A stretch of DNA of 64,000 nt from Chryseobacterium sp. G0201 (GCF_003815655.1 NZ_CP033917.1:3100001-3164000), one strand, 5' to 3'. Counted from the stretch's first letter, positions 16,965 through 26,593 are shown. Translations and numbers: made by a program. The notes: a model not told the origin generated them from the letters alone.

Positions 16965-17231
16965 ATGCAAACAATTTCAATTTTAACAAAACAAGATTTA
17001 CTCGATTTTAAAGACGAGCTTCTTAAAGAGCTTCTGGCACTGCTAAATGGTAAAAAGATTAGAAAAGAAGAATGGTTGAAATCTTCTGAAGTTCAAAATC
17101 TTTTAAAAATTTCAGTAGGAACTCTTCAGAATTACAGAATAAACGGAACCTTACCTTTTAAAAAGATTGGAGGTACACTCTACTATAAATATCAGGATAT
17201 TGAAAAACTTCTCAATGGACACAATCAATGA
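16965..17231 (+). CDS. Excisionase-like helix-turn-helix protein 1
   Basis: 88 residues: an N-terminal helical part, then the MerR-like HTH_17 form EWLKSSEVQNLLKISVGTLQNYRINGTLPFKKIGGTLYYKYQDIEKLL reported here by its parts: the SSEVQNLLKIS recognition unit, the RINGTLPFKKI wing and the YYKYQDI strand. Such proteins are recombination directionality factors or small regulators in Bacteroidota conjugative elements. A paralogue follows 35 nt downstream. Both precede the DUF3945/topB genes, as in related elements. Confidence 0.8.
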   Translation: MQTISILTKQDLLDFKDELLKELLALLNGKKIRKEEWLKSSEVQNLLKISVGTLQNYRINGTLPFKKIGGTLYYKYQDIEKLLNGHNQ

Positions 17232-17266
17232 ATTTCTACTAATGTGTAATTATAAAATCAAATCTT

Positions 17267-17560
17267 ATGAATATTGACAGAATAGAGTTTAACTCATGGA
17301 TGGAAAGACTGATGGAGCGTTTTAACTTGCTTGATGATAAAGTAAAAGAAATGAAAAATCAAAATTTTGAAATTGATGGCGAACAGCTTCTCGATAATCA
17401 GGATGTCCTTCAGATGCTCAAAATAAGCTCAAGATCATTGCAACGCTACCGCACTTCAAAGCGGTTACCATATTACACCATCAGCGGTAAGTTATATTAT
17501 AAACTTTCAGATGTCCATCAGTTTATACGGGATAGTTTTAATGGTAATTCCAAAAATTAA
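17267..17560 (+). CDS. Excisionase-like helix-turn-helix protein 2
   Basis: 97 residues, same layout as the preceding gene: coiled N-terminus (MERLMERFNLLDDKVKEMK), then HTH_17 with NQDVLQMLKISSRSLQRYR and the wing RLPYYTISGKLYYKLSDV. Paralogous pair with the 88-aa protein, probably old duplication since identity is limited. Role as excisionase or regulator is inferred from family and context. Confidence 0.8.
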   Translation: MNIDRIEFNSWMERLMERFNLLDDKVKEMKNQNFEIDGEQLLDNQDVLQMLKISSRSLQRYRTSKRLPYYTISGKLYYKLSDVHQFIRDSFNGNSKN

Positions 17561-17657
17561 TCCTTCCAGTCAAGGACATCATAAACCAGTGACTACAATA
17601 TTCTAACTACGTTTTTTTTGCTTTTTTATCTTCATCCGCATAATTAATAAATTAATT

Positions 17658-19154
17658 ATGAGCGATTCGGAAAAAGATAAAATAAAAGATATTGTTGAGA
17701 ATCCGCAGTCAAAGGATGTTTCACAAGATAATTTATCTGATGCGCTTTTAGCATTAGATAAAAAGACAAAAAAAGTACAGCTTGTCAATGGATTAGATGC
17801 CAATGGAAATCTTATAAAAAAAGATTCTCAAAAGAAAAATCCCAGCCAATTTATTCGTATTGATAGAGGAGGAGACATCTTCTCCAACTTCTTTTCCAAT
17901 TTCATCAGTCAGCTCAAAAATCCAACTGAATTTTCATTTTTTAAAATTTCAGAACTCGGCGCTATGCAAACTGCAAAAGAGCTGCAGGAGTATGTCGATA
18001 AGGCATCACCGAAAGAATTAGAGACCTTAAAAGGTTATGAAATCATAATTCAAAATAGTTTAACCCATAAAAATCAAAACAAAATGGCAACAAAATCAAC
18101 AGAAACAGAAAATCAAGCCAAACAGGAAAGCCCGCAGTATCGCTATCAACCCGAACAAATCGACTGGCAGATTATGGCAAAGTTCGGATTAGATCAGGAA
18201 AAGCTAACAAAGATGAACGTCTTGGATCGTCTGCTCAGAGGATTTAAATCACACAAGTTGGTACCTATCACTATTAATTTAGGGAACGCGGTCAGCAGGA
18301 TGGATGTTCGTCTTTCTCTACAAACGAACGATAGCGGACAAGTCCTCATTAATCTACATGGAATCCGTAAAGAACCTGATTTTAAAATGAAGTTTTTAGG
18401 TCACGAATTTTCTGAGCAGGATAAAGAAAATCTTAGAAATACCGGTAACATGGGAAGGGTAGTTGATCTGGTCAATCCCAAGACCAATGACATTATACCC
18501 TCTATAATCAGTAAAGACCGTTTAACGAATGAATTGGTTGCTTTAAATACCAATTATATTAAGATTCCCGATGATATAAAAGGAGTGAAACTTAATGATG
18601 AGCAAAAGCAAATTCTCAGTGAAGGGAAACCTCTTTATCTTGAAGCTATGATCTCAAGCAAAGGAGATTCTTTTAATGCTTCAGTACAATTTAACGCTGA
18701 AAAAAGGTATGTGGAGTTTCTGATAGATCCTTATAGAAAATTGGATCAGGTTCAAAACAGACAACAAACTGTAAACGAAGAACCACAAAAAGTTTTCAGA
18801 GGAAAAGAGTTAACTGATCAGCAGTTTGACAATCTGAAAGAGGGAAAATCGGTTTACCTAAGTGGATTGATTGATCAAAATGGGAACACATACAACGGTT
18901 ATATTACGTTCAGTAAAGAAAATAGAACCACAGATTTTTCTTTTCAAAATCCTAACAAAGTAATTGATCAGGCTAAACCTGACGAAGCCCATAAAACTCA
19001 AGTGGCTGTTAATTCAGAAGGGAAGATCAACGAAGCAACGAAAAATACGAAAGAGTCTTTGCAATCAGCTCAAACAAATCCTGTCAATAAAAAGCAGTCA
19101 GAAGAACAACAAAAAACTAAACAGCCAACTAGAACTCGAAGAAGAAAATTATAA
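17658..19154 (+). CDS. DUF4099/DUF3945-type conjugative element protein
   Basis: 498 residues, hydrophilic. The middle (QIDWQIMAKFGLDQEKLTKM onward, about residue 170) resembles DUF4099, followed by repeated DUF3945-like units: KLNDEQKQILSEGKPLYLEAM...FNASVQFNAEKRYVEFL and ELTDQQFDNLKEGKSVYLSGL...YNGYITFSKENRTTDF. The tail is Lys/Gln/Thr-rich and ends RTRRRKL. These proteins sit next to topB in Bacteroidota conjugative transposons, presumably in DNA processing, but the biochemical role is unknown. Confidence 0.75.
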   Translation: MSDSEKDKIKDIVENPQSKDVSQDNLSDALLALDKKTKKVQLVNGLDANGNLIKKDSQKKNPSQFIRIDRGGDIFSNFFSNFISQLKNPTEFSFFKISELGAMQTAKELQEYVDKASPKELETLKGYEIIIQNSLTHKNQNKMATKSTETENQAKQESPQYRYQPEQIDWQIMAKFGLDQEKLTKMNVLDRLLRGFKSHKLVPITINLGNAVSRMDVRLSLQTNDSGQVLINLHGIRKEPDFKMKFLGHEFSEQDKENLRNTGNMGRVVDLVNPKTNDIIPSIISKDRLTNELVALNTNYIKIPDDIKGVKLNDEQKQILSEGKPLYLEAMISSKGDSFNASVQFNAEKRYVEFLIDPYRKLDQVQNRQQTVNEEPQKVFRGKELTDQQFDNLKEGKSVYLSGLIDQNGNTYNGYITFSKENRTTDFSFQNPNKVIDQAKPDEAHKTQVAVNSEGKINEATKNTKESLQSAQTNPVNKKQSEEQQKTKQPTRTRRRKL

Positions 19155-19169
19155 ACGAATTTATTAGGC

Positions 19170-19204
19170 AACCCAATGGATTAATAAAGCTCATTGGGTT
19201 TTTT
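19170..19204 (+). terminator. Terminator between the DUF3945 gene and topB
   Basis: AACCCAATG (19170-19178) pairs with CATTGGGTT (19192-19200), followed by TTTT. It ends 22 nt before the topB ATG, so topB probably depends on read-through or its own weak promoter. Confidence 0.7.
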
Positions 19205-19226
19205 ATTAATCAAAAAAAATAAAAAC

Positions 19227-21317
19227 ATGAAAGCAGTTATTGCAGAAAAGCCAAGTGTAGCAAGAGAAATTGCATTGCTCTTAGGTGCTACCGATAAAAA
19301 AGAAGGTTTCATTACAGGAAACGGATACTATGTAACGTGGGCATTTGGACATTTAGTAAGTTTAGCCATGCCTGAAGATTATGGGATTTCCGGATATCAA
19401 AAGGCTTCATTACCCATATTTCCTGACCCCTTTAAATTGATAGTAAAGAAGATTAAAAAGGGAAAAAATTATGTAAGTGATTCGGGAGCATTGAAACAAT
19501 TAAAAATTATTGAAAAAGTAATAAATGATTGTGATAGTATAATAGTGGCAACAGACGCAGGGCGGGAAGGGGAATTGATATTCAGATATATTTATGAATA
19601 TTTGAATTGTAAAAAACCTTTTGAAAGATTATGGATCAGTTCTTTAACTGAAAAAGCCATTAAAACTGGCTTTGAAAATCTCAAAAAAGGAAGTGATTTT
19701 GAGGGTTTATATCATGCTGCTGTCGGAAGAAGTCGTGCGGATTGGCTTTTGGGAATCAATGCTTCTCAGGCTTTATCTATCGCAGCTGATAATGGTTCTT
19801 ATTCCCTTGGGAGAGTTCAAACACCTACATTGGCTTTACTATGCAATCGGTATTTGGAATATAAAAATTTTGTTGCTCAAAAATATTGGCAGATTCATTT
19901 AACTCATCAGAAGGGAATGCTAAATTTTAAAAGTACTTCTCAATTGAAATTTGATGATCAAAAAAAAGCAAATGACCTTTTAAAGGTTATCGAAAGAGGA
20001 GATGGCAATGCAAAAGTTGATGTTGTGGAAGTAAAAACAATAACAGAGCAGCCCCCTCTTTTATTTGATTTGACAGGTTTACAGAAAGAAGCGAATAAAA
20101 AACTAAATCTTTCTGCGTCTGATACCCTTGATATTGCCCAAAGTCTATACGAGAAAAAGTTTATCAGCTATCCAAGAACAGGAAGTAAATATATTCCTGA
20201 GGATATGTGGCAGGAAATACCCAACCTCATTAGGATTTTAAAAGATAGAGATTCTTTTAAACAGGCTGTGAGTCATGTTAAATGGGGACAGTTCAATAAA
20301 AGAATTGTTAATGATCTTGGGGTTACAGACCATCACGGCTTGCTCATTACAGAGAAAATTCCTTCGGCATTATCTGCGAAAGAAAATGCAATTTATGATA
20401 TGATTGCATATCGATTGCTCGAAGCAATTTCAGAAGCCTACCTCAAAGAAATAACTCAAATCTCATTAGAAGTTCTCCATTATGTTTTTATTTCTAAAGG
20501 AAGTAGAATCATAAATCCTGGATGGAGAATAATGAGAGGTGATTTTTCTGAAGATGAAAATAATGAACTTCAGGAATTACCACAGGTTTTGAAAGGTGAT
20601 GACATCAAAATCAAAAAGTCAGTCATATTAGAAAAGAAAACACAACCACCTTCATTGTTTACTGAAGCGGATTTATTGTCGGCAATGGAAAGCGTAGGAA
20701 GCAAAATTGAGCAAAAAGAACAAAGAAAAATCTTGAAAAATATAGGTATTGGAACTCCTGCTACTAGAGCTGCCATTATTGAAGTTCTTTTTGACCGAGA
20801 TTATATTCAAAAAGATAATAAATCATTAATTCCAACAGAAAAAGGTTTACAAGTCTATAGACTTATCAGAGATAAAAAAATTGCCGATGTTACAATGACC
20901 GCAGAATGGGAATTGGAGCTCCAAAAGATCGAAAATAAAGAGAATGATTTATCAAATTTTCAGAAAAGGATTGAAGCCTATACTTCAGTTATAACGAATG
21001 AATTACTTCAGACAAAAATTATCAGAGAAGATTTACCGGATTTAATCTGCCCTAAGTGTAAAAAAGAAAAGCTTCGCATTCTTGATAAGATTGTTAAATG
21101 TAAAGATGAACGCTGTAATTGGATGCAATTTAGAATGGTTTGTGGGAAATTATTGACAGTCAATGATATTCAATTGTTGATAGAAAAAGGAAAGACCTCA
21201 CTGATCAAAGGGATGAAAAGTAAGGCTGGGAAGAGTTTCGATGCTTACATGATTCTAAATGATGCTGGAGAAAGTGTTTTCGAGTTTGATAAAAATAAAG
21301 CAACTAGGAGAAAGTAG
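19227..21317 (+). CDS. topB: DNA topoisomerase III
   Basis: 696 residues from ATG 19227 (MKAVIAEKPSVAREIA, the canonical TopB start; the in-frame upstream start at 19194 lies in the terminator). Toprim motifs AEKPSVA and TDAGREGELIFR (about 108-119), active-site Tyr315 in FISYPRTGSKY, and GIGTPATRAAIIE late in the core. The C-terminus has four Cys (CPKCKKEK, CKDERCNW), a zinc-ribbon-like unit. Type IA enzyme that decatenates and relaxes single-stranded crossings; element-borne copies are common in Bacteroidota conjugative transposons. The chromosomal copy would be elsewhere. Confidence 0.92.
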   Translation: MKAVIAEKPSVAREIALLLGATDKKEGFITGNGYYVTWAFGHLVSLAMPEDYGISGYQKASLPIFPDPFKLIVKKIKKGKNYVSDSGALKQLKIIEKVINDCDSIIVATDAGREGELIFRYIYEYLNCKKPFERLWISSLTEKAIKTGFENLKKGSDFEGLYHAAVGRSRADWLLGINASQALSIAADNGSYSLGRVQTPTLALLCNRYLEYKNFVAQKYWQIHLTHQKGMLNFKSTSQLKFDDQKKANDLLKVIERGDGNAKVDVVEVKTITEQPPLLFDLTGLQKEANKKLNLSASDTLDIAQSLYEKKFISYPRTGSKYIPEDMWQEIPNLIRILKDRDSFKQAVSHVKWGQFNKRIVNDLGVTDHHGLLITEKIPSALSAKENAIYDMIAYRLLEAISEAYLKEITQISLEVLHYVFISKGSRIINPGWRIMRGDFSEDENNELQELPQVLKGDDIKIKKSVILEKKTQPPSLFTEADLLSAMESVGSKIEQKEQRKILKNIGIGTPATRAAIIEVLFDRDYIQKDNKSLIPTEKGLQVYRLIRDKKIADVTMTAEWELELQKIENKENDLSNFQKRIEAYTSVITNELLQTKIIREDLPDLICPKCKKEKLRILDKIVKCKDERCNWMQFRMVCGKLLTVNDIQLLIEKGKTSLIKGMKSKAGKSFDAYMILNDAGESVFEFDKNKATRRK

Positions 21318-21346
21318 GGGCTGCAATTTTGTGATTCCGAACATCA

Positions 21347-21392
21347 ATCATTAAAAGAGTGGAAAGTTATAACTCTCCACTCTTTTAATGAT
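21347..21392. terminator. Strong bidirectional terminator between topB and mobC
   Basis: A perfect 17-bp stem: ATCATTAAAAGAGTGGA (21347-21363) and TCCACTCTTTTAATGAT (21376-21392) with a 12-nt loop. It separates convergent genes and carries A/T tracts on both sides. Confidence 0.75.
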
Positions 21393-21404
21393 TCTATCGT
21401 TTTT

Positions 21405-23405
21405 TTATTCTTTTTGTATAAGATGCTTTAGGTCTGGATCATTTTCAATTCGATCTATTTCATTTTTTACAATAAATAAAATGTCTGATTTGATTTTCTG
21501 GTAATTAGAATGAATTTCTTCTTTCATCGTATCTTCTCCAAACTCATTTTCAAAGTTCATAATCTGTGGTATTTTCTGATATGATTTTGTTTCTGAAGCA
21601 ACCTTTTCATTGTCTACAACGATTTCCGAATGAAAGATTTTTTGTTCTATTCGTTCATCAAAATTATCTGACACTGCTCCTACAAACATTCCCTGAGTTA
21701 AAGTCGAAATTTTGGAAGCTGGTATTAAACTGTCTAACTGTGTTGAAATAGAGGTGGAAGTATCGTTTCTATTAATGCTTAAGCTTTGTCGTTTTTGAAG
21801 TACTTTCCCAAATCTTTCAGAAAGATTTTTAGCGGTTTCTCCCACAACCTGTCCACTGAAAATATTTCCTACTGTGTTTTGAATGACCTTGCTTTCTTTA
21901 TCTCCGTAATCACGAATAACCTGTGAGTAATCCTGAAATCCTAAACAAACAGCGACCTTGTTACTTCTGGCTGTAGCGATAAGATTGTCTAGTCCCCGGA
22001 AATAGATGGTTGGCAACTCATCGATTATAACAGAACTTTTTAACTGCCCTTTTTTATTGATGAGTTTAACAATTCTGGAATTATACAGACCCAATGCGGC
22101 GGAATAAATATTTTGTCGATCCGGATTGTTTCCTACACAAAGTATTTTGGGTTCTTCAGGATTATTAATGTCCAATGTGAAATCATCTCCTGTCATCACC
22201 CAGTAGAGTTGTGGAGAAATCATCCTCGATAAAGGTATTTTTGCAGAAGCAATCTGCCCTTGGAGCTGATCCTGTGCGCCTCCTTGCCATGCATCCATGA
22301 AAGGAGATAGATAATTTTCTAGATCAGGATAGGTCGTTAAAATGGTGAATACATCAGCATATTTTTTGTTCAATAACTCAATAGCGTGAGGAAATGTACA
22401 ATACTTTCCATTGTCATAAATTTTTAAAAACCAAATAATAGCAGCCAATAGGATGATTGGACTTTCAACAAAAAAATCACCTTGCTTTTGAATCCAGCTT
22501 CTATTCAGATTCAACATGATGGTATAGGCAGCTTCATAAGCATCTGAAATATCCGTCATGAAATCAGGATTCAAAGGGTTGCAACGATGGCTTTTGCTGG
22601 GATCATCAAAATTGATAACATAAAATTTTGGCCTTATTTTGTATTTGTCTGTGTGTTTTAAGAGATGGTTATAGGCAATCACAGACAAATCATCAAACTT
22701 AAAGTCATAAATGTACATTGAAAACCCTTTTTCAATATGTTGCTTAATATAATTATTGATAATGGCGTATGACTTACCTGAGCCGGGTGTACCTAAAACA
22801 ATAGTCGCTCGAAAAGGATTCACTACATTAATCCACCCGTTATTCCATTGGCCTTTATAATAGAATTTTGTAGGAAGGTTTACTGAATATTCATTCTGCA
22901 TCAGTTTTGTCTCCTGCTGAAAACTTTCATTTTCGTAATTGAAAACATCTTCCATCAGATTAGTTCTTAAAAGACGACTTATCCAAACGCCAGACATCAT
23001 TAAGCTGATGTAACCACAGCATGTAGTTAGTATATATACAGAGAGAGAATATTTGAAAAGAGAATTAAGAAATAAACCATTAAAAAAGAAAAATAATACG
23101 CCAATTACTAAAGTAGTAATTATCTTTTTCCAAGTAATTTTTTCATTTTTGACACCTTTCGTTCCCCAGCAGCTTAATGCCAAAAGAACTACTGCAAAGA
23201 TTTTAGTGTATAACGGATGAGAAAACAATCCTGCTGTTTTCTGAAAATTCGATAATATCTTATTAATTATCTCTAAAACCCATCCATGCTCTAAAAAGAA
23301 GGCATAACAAAACCAATAAAAATGCATTATGACCAGTATAATACTTACTGCTCGCATGAATCCCATAATTTTAGCTAATCCTCTCAAATCATCTTCTCCC
23401 TGCAT
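21405..23405 (-). CDS. MobC/VirD4-like conjugal coupling ATPase
   Basis: 666 residues. Several N-terminal membrane helices (residues 12-160), then Walker A GTPGSGKS (about 204-211) and Walker B VIIDELPTIYF (about 457-467), with the TraG/TraM-recognition region NKVAVCLGFQDYSQVIRDYG downstream. Coupling proteins feed relaxase-bound DNA to the type IV secretion channel. In complete Bacteroidota elements mobA and mobB (relaxase) precede mobC, but here upstream is only about 500 bp of non-coding DNA and then the recombinase region, so the mobilisation module is incomplete unless the relaxase is elsewhere. Confidence 0.85.
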   Translation of the reverse strand: MQGEDDLRGLAKIMGFMRAVSIILVIMHFYWFCYAFFLEHGWVLEIINKILSNFQKTAGLFSHPLYTKIFAVVLLALSCWGTKGVKNEKITWKKIITTLVIGVLFFFFNGLFLNSLFKYSLSVYILTTCCGYISLMMSGVWISRLLRTNLMEDVFNYENESFQQETKLMQNEYSVNLPTKFYYKGQWNNGWINVVNPFRATIVLGTPGSGKSYAIINNYIKQHIEKGFSMYIYDFKFDDLSVIAYNHLLKHTDKYKIRPKFYVINFDDPSKSHRCNPLNPDFMTDISDAYEAAYTIMLNLNRSWIQKQGDFFVESPIILLAAIIWFLKIYDNGKYCTFPHAIELLNKKYADVFTILTTYPDLENYLSPFMDAWQGGAQDQLQGQIASAKIPLSRMISPQLYWVMTGDDFTLDINNPEEPKILCVGNNPDRQNIYSAALGLYNSRIVKLINKKGQLKSSVIIDELPTIYFRGLDNLIATARSNKVAVCLGFQDYSQVIRDYGDKESKVIQNTVGNIFSGQVVGETAKNLSERFGKVLQKRQSLSINRNDTSTSISTQLDSLIPASKISTLTQGMFVGAVSDNFDERIEQKIFHSEIVVDNEKVASETKSYQKIPQIMNFENEFGEDTMKEEIHSNYQKIKSDILFIVKNEIDRIENDPDLKHLIQKE

Positions 23406-23908
23406 AATTTTTATTTTAAATTATTAAGGTCGAAAGTAATGTTGTGCTGTGAGAATTGTGTTTATTGACATTGAATGGCTTTACATTTCTGTCATTATCT
23501 CAATATACTTTATGAGAAGTTATTATGGAAATTTAAAAGGAATTCTTAAATTTAATTAGGGTAGGATTTTAGTATTCGACTGATTATTTGTATTTTAGTT
23601 GAATATAAGAACGATGAATTTCTTCATAAGATTTTTGTTTTCTCGTTACCATTTTGAGAATTAAATTTACAATTATACCATATATACAAAAGAATCTCTA
23701 TTAAAATGCACGTAGAAATTAATTTTCTCAGAGGCTTAATCTTATTTGTACTTGCTTACTAATGCAAGAAAATATTGGAGATATTACATTAAAATTTTTT
23801 AAAATTTACATTTATATTAAGAACTTTCGAAGCCAAGTACTACGGTAATAATGTCTTTGTTCAAAAAAGTATGATGTGCCGAATATATTTATTTTAAATA
23901 TATCAGGT
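23406..23908. other. 500-bp intergenic region without gene
   Basis: Very AT-rich. Only short frames (under 20 codons) occur. Small inverted repeats are present (e.g. ATGAA/TTCAT near 23612) but nothing that I can identify as an oriT or attachment core. It must contain the divergent promoters of the coupling ATPase and the recombinase operon. Confidence 0.4.
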
Positions 23909-24079
23909 ATGGAAAAGAATAGTGACGTTAAGATTATTAGCATTGATGAGGTTATTAAAATCTTTAAAGAAGAAGAGGGAATAGAATTAACCAATGAGGA
24001 AGCAGAACAAATCAGCGTTTTTCTTTCAATGCTTTTAAAAATTACAGTAAGGTGTTTTTTAGAAGATAATATGATTTAA
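23909..24079 (+). CDS. Small acidic protein upstream of the recombinase
   Basis: 56 residues from ATG 23909, which has AGG just upstream; the longer frame from 23876 is less likely. Sequence is acidic and helical (DEVIKIFKEEEGIELTNEEAEQISVFL) with an LxLLxK-type end. The gap to the recombinase ATG is only 10 nt, so they are co-transcribed. Similar small helical proteins accompany resolvases in Bacteroidota elements; function is unknown. Confidence 0.6.
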   Translation: MEKNSDVKIISIDEVIKIFKEEEGIELTNEEAEQISVFLSMLLKITVRCFLEDNMI

Positions 24080-24089
24080 CATTTTTAAA

Positions 24090-25700
24090 ATGAAAAGAGC
24101 CGATTTATATATTCGTGTGTCAACTGATGAACAAGCAGATAAGGGATATTCCCAGAGAGATCAGGAAGAGAGATTGAGACGCTACTGTGACCATAACAAT
24201 ATTGTTGTTGGACAGATCATTTATGAAGATTATTCAGCAAAGACTTTCAATAGACCAGAGTGGATCAAACTGCTTGACACGCTTAAGAAAAAAAGTTCAA
24301 GGACAAATGTATTATTATTCACAAAATGGGATCGTTTTAGTAGAAATGCTGGTGATGCTTACCAAGTAATAAATATCCTCAAAAAACTCAACGTTGAACC
24401 ACAGGCAATCGAGCAACCTTTAGACTTGTCAATTCCTGAGAACAAAATGATGCTGGCTATTTACCTTGCTGCCCCCGAAGTTGAGAATGACAGACGCGCT
24501 TTGAATACCTATTACGGAATGCGTCGAGCTAAAAAAGAAGGAAGATTGATGGGAAGGGCTCCCTATGGATATGTCAATAAAATATCAGAGAATGGTAGGA
24601 AATATGTTGCTCCAAAAGAACCGGAGGCTTCTAATATGAAGTGGGCATTTAACGAAATGGCAAAAGGTATATTTTCTGCCAGTCAGATTATGGAGATGAT
24701 GAATAGAAAAGAAGGTAAATCAGCTAAGCTAAGTGCCTTTCTTGCTGGCTTGCGCAATACTGCATATTGTGGAAAAATATTTGTCGAGCAATATAATGAA
24801 GAAGAGGCGCATTTTGTTCCAAGCATACATGAGCCCTTGATTAGTGAAGAATTATTTGAAAAGGTGCAAAATATTATGGATGGAAATGTTAATCCTGCCA
24901 GACCCAATGTTAAAATCCTGTCTGATGACAACCTTCCGCTACGAGGATTTCTTATCTGTCCGGAATGTGGTCATTTAGTAACTGGGAGCGCATCTACAGG
25001 ACACTCGAAGAAATATTATTACTATCATTGTCAGTCACCATGCGGATATCGTTATAAGGCAGAAGTTATTAATAATAAATTTTTGGAAGTATTGCAAGCT
25101 TTAGAAATGAGGGAATCCATTAAAAAATATTTGAGAAAGGTCTTGAAACAGAACTTTGAGAAGTTTATCAATAATCCTCAACATGAAAGAAAAATGATAT
25201 TACTGGAAATAGATGGATTGAACAACAGGTTAAAGTCGGCACGAAATAAATTGTTGGAAGAGGTCATTGATGATGATGAGTATTTGGAAATTAAGACTGA
25301 TTGCAAAGACCAAATTGAAAAGTTAGAAAGTAAATTGACCAAAGTAAAAGATAAAAAGAAAATAGATTTCCCGAAACTACTTGACCATGCATTATCGAAC
25401 ATTATAAATCTTGCTAAAGTCTATTCTGATGGGGATATTGACTTAAAACGTAAGATTATTAGTTCGATATTCCCTGAAAAATTGGAGTTTTTTGAAAATC
25501 ATTATCGAACTATTCGAGCCAACGTTTTACTGTCTTATATCTATCAGATAAACAATGAGTTAAGAGCTAAAAAAAACCAGAAAGAAAGTGAATTATCACC
25601 TCTTTCCGGTCTTGTACCCAGTACCAGAATCGAACTGGTACATCTTTCGATACTAGAGTTTGAGTCTAGCGCGTCTACCAATTCCGCCAACTGGGCTTGA
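24090..25700 (+). CDS. Large serine recombinase (site-specific integrase)
   Basis: 536 residues. Resolvase domain with catalytic Ser11 (LYIRVSTDEQ) and the conserved KWDRFSRNAGD segment; recombinase domain (GRLMGRAPYGYVNK, about residues 151-164); zinc ribbon with CPECG (about 290) and C-x3-C downstream; coiled-coil region about 380-420. The enzyme cuts and rejoins att sites to integrate or excise the element. Its last 27 or so codons are the antisense of a tRNA-Leu gene, so the C-terminus is set by the insertion site and the original end may have been different. Confidence 0.9.
   Translation: MKRADLYIRVSTDEQADKGYSQRDQEERLRRYCDHNNIVVGQIIYEDYSAKTFNRPEWIKLLDTLKKKSSRTNVLLFTKWDRFSRNAGDAYQVINILKKLNVEPQAIEQPLDLSIPENKMMLAIYLAAPEVENDRRALNTYYGMRRAKKEGRLMGRAPYGYVNKISENGRKYVAPKEPEASNMKWAFNEMAKGIFSASQIMEMMNRKEGKSAKLSAFLAGLRNTAYCGKIFVEQYNEEEAHFVPSIHEPLISEELFEKVQNIMDGNVNPARPNVKILSDDNLPLRGFLICPECGHLVTGSASTGHSKKYYYYHCQSPCGYRYKAEVINNKFLEVLQALEMRESIKKYLRKVLKQNFEKFINNPQHERKMILLEIDGLNNRLKSARNKLLEEVIDDDEYLEIKTDCKDQIEKLESKLTKVKDKKKIDFPKLLDHALSNIINLAKVYSDGDIDLKRKIISSIFPEKLEFFENHYRTIRANVLLSYIYQINNELRAKKNQKESELSPLSGLVPSTRIELVHLSILEFESSASTNSANWA
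25615..25696 (-). tRNA. tRNA-Leu (anticodon CAA)
   Basis: 82-nt cloverleaf on the minus strand: acceptor GCCCAGT with ACTGGGT (the first pair is G-U), D arm with GGCGGAATTGGTAGACGC, anticodon stem CTAGA/TCTAG around loop CTCAAAC (anticodon CAA), long variable arm ATCGAAAGAT typical of class II, T arm ACCAG/CTGGT with loop TTCGATT. CCA is not encoded (ACAA follows). Fully contained, antisense, in the 3' end of the serine recombinase frame, as expected if its 3' part is the attachment site. Confidence 0.93.
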
Positions 25701-25771
25701 TGTTTGTTTTAAATTGGTGTGCAAATATAGAAACTTTTTTTAATGTTCAAAAGTTTTTTGCAGAAAATTTT

Positions 25772-26539
25772 TTAAAAATTTATCTCCAAACCATCGTAGG
25801 CAAGGTGCATTCCGGCCGGAAGTTGTTTATCTTCAACATCATGTAAACCTAAATGATGACTGATATGAGTTAAAAATAATTTCTTAGGTTTCAGCTCTTC
25901 AAACAATTTAATAACGTCCGGAAGAATAAAATGTGCCGGATGCGGATCAAATTTTCGGATACAGTTCAAAATTAAAACATCTAAATTCTTCAGTTTTTCC
26001 TTTTCCGTGTCAGAAATAAAACCGGCATCTGTAATGTAAGCAAGGTTTTTAAACTTATATCCAAAAACAGAAATTTTATAATGGATGACTTCAACTGGCG
26101 TAATTTCCGTGTTTAAAACAGTGAATGGTTCATTTTCAATTTCATGAAGATCAAATGCAGGTGCGCCGGGATATCTTTCGTCTGCAAAAGCATAAGGAAA
26201 ACGATTTTTTATTTCGTGCCCGACTCTTGGATAGCAATAAATCGGCATATTTTTTCCGCTTTTAAAAATGAGAGGTCGCATATCGTCAAGCCCGATCACA
26301 TGATCATTGTGTTCGTGAGTTATAAGAGCAACATCAACCGTATTTTCTTTATTTAGAAGCATTTGCTGCCGAAAATCCGGACCGCAATCGATCAGGATTT
26401 TTTTATTTTCTTCTGTCGAAATCATCACAGAAGATCGAAAACGATTGTCTTTGGGATTTTGTGATGTACACACTTCGCAGGTGCAGCCAATAACGGGTAC
26501 GCCTTGGGAAGTTCCCGTTCCTAAAAATTTCAACTTCAT
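25772..26539 (-). CDS. MBL-fold metallohydrolase (PhnP-like)
   Basis: 255 residues. Starts LKFLGTGTSQGVPVIGCTC; the metal-binding motif THEHNDH is at residues 74-80, with further His and Asp ligands in THISHHLG near the C-terminus and YITDAG (about 170). The GTSQGVPVIGC opening with Cys19, Cys21 and Cys24 is typical of PhnP-like cyclic phosphodiesterases, which bind an extra zinc. Substrate unknown here. First core gene right of the tRNA-Leu insertion point, transcribed toward it. Confidence 0.85.
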   Translation of the reverse strand: MKLKFLGTGTSQGVPVIGCTCEVCTSQNPKDNRFRSSVMISTEENKKILIDCGPDFRQQMLLNKENTVDVALITHEHNDHVIGLDDMRPLIFKSGKNMPIYCYPRVGHEIKNRFPYAFADERYPGAPAFDLHEIENEPFTVLNTEITPVEVIHYKISVFGYKFKNLAYITDAGFISDTEKEKLKNLDVLILNCIRKFDPHPAHFILPDVIKLFEELKPKKLFLTHISHHLGLHDVEDKQLPAGMHLAYDGLEINF

Positions 26540-26593
26540 TTTCTTTTGAGGTTGGTTTAATTTTGGTAAATTTACGAAAAATTTAATGTCCTA

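Noticed and set aside
23406..23908. oriT or second integrase remnant
   Set aside because: Only short inverted repeats; no relaxase and no nick-site-like sequence that I can recognise.
1..25614. Left attachment repeat matching the tRNA-Leu 3' end
   Set aside because: Looked for CCCAGTACCAGAATCGAACT-like sequence to the left; only short chance matches (e.g. CCAGTACC near 4340) were seen.
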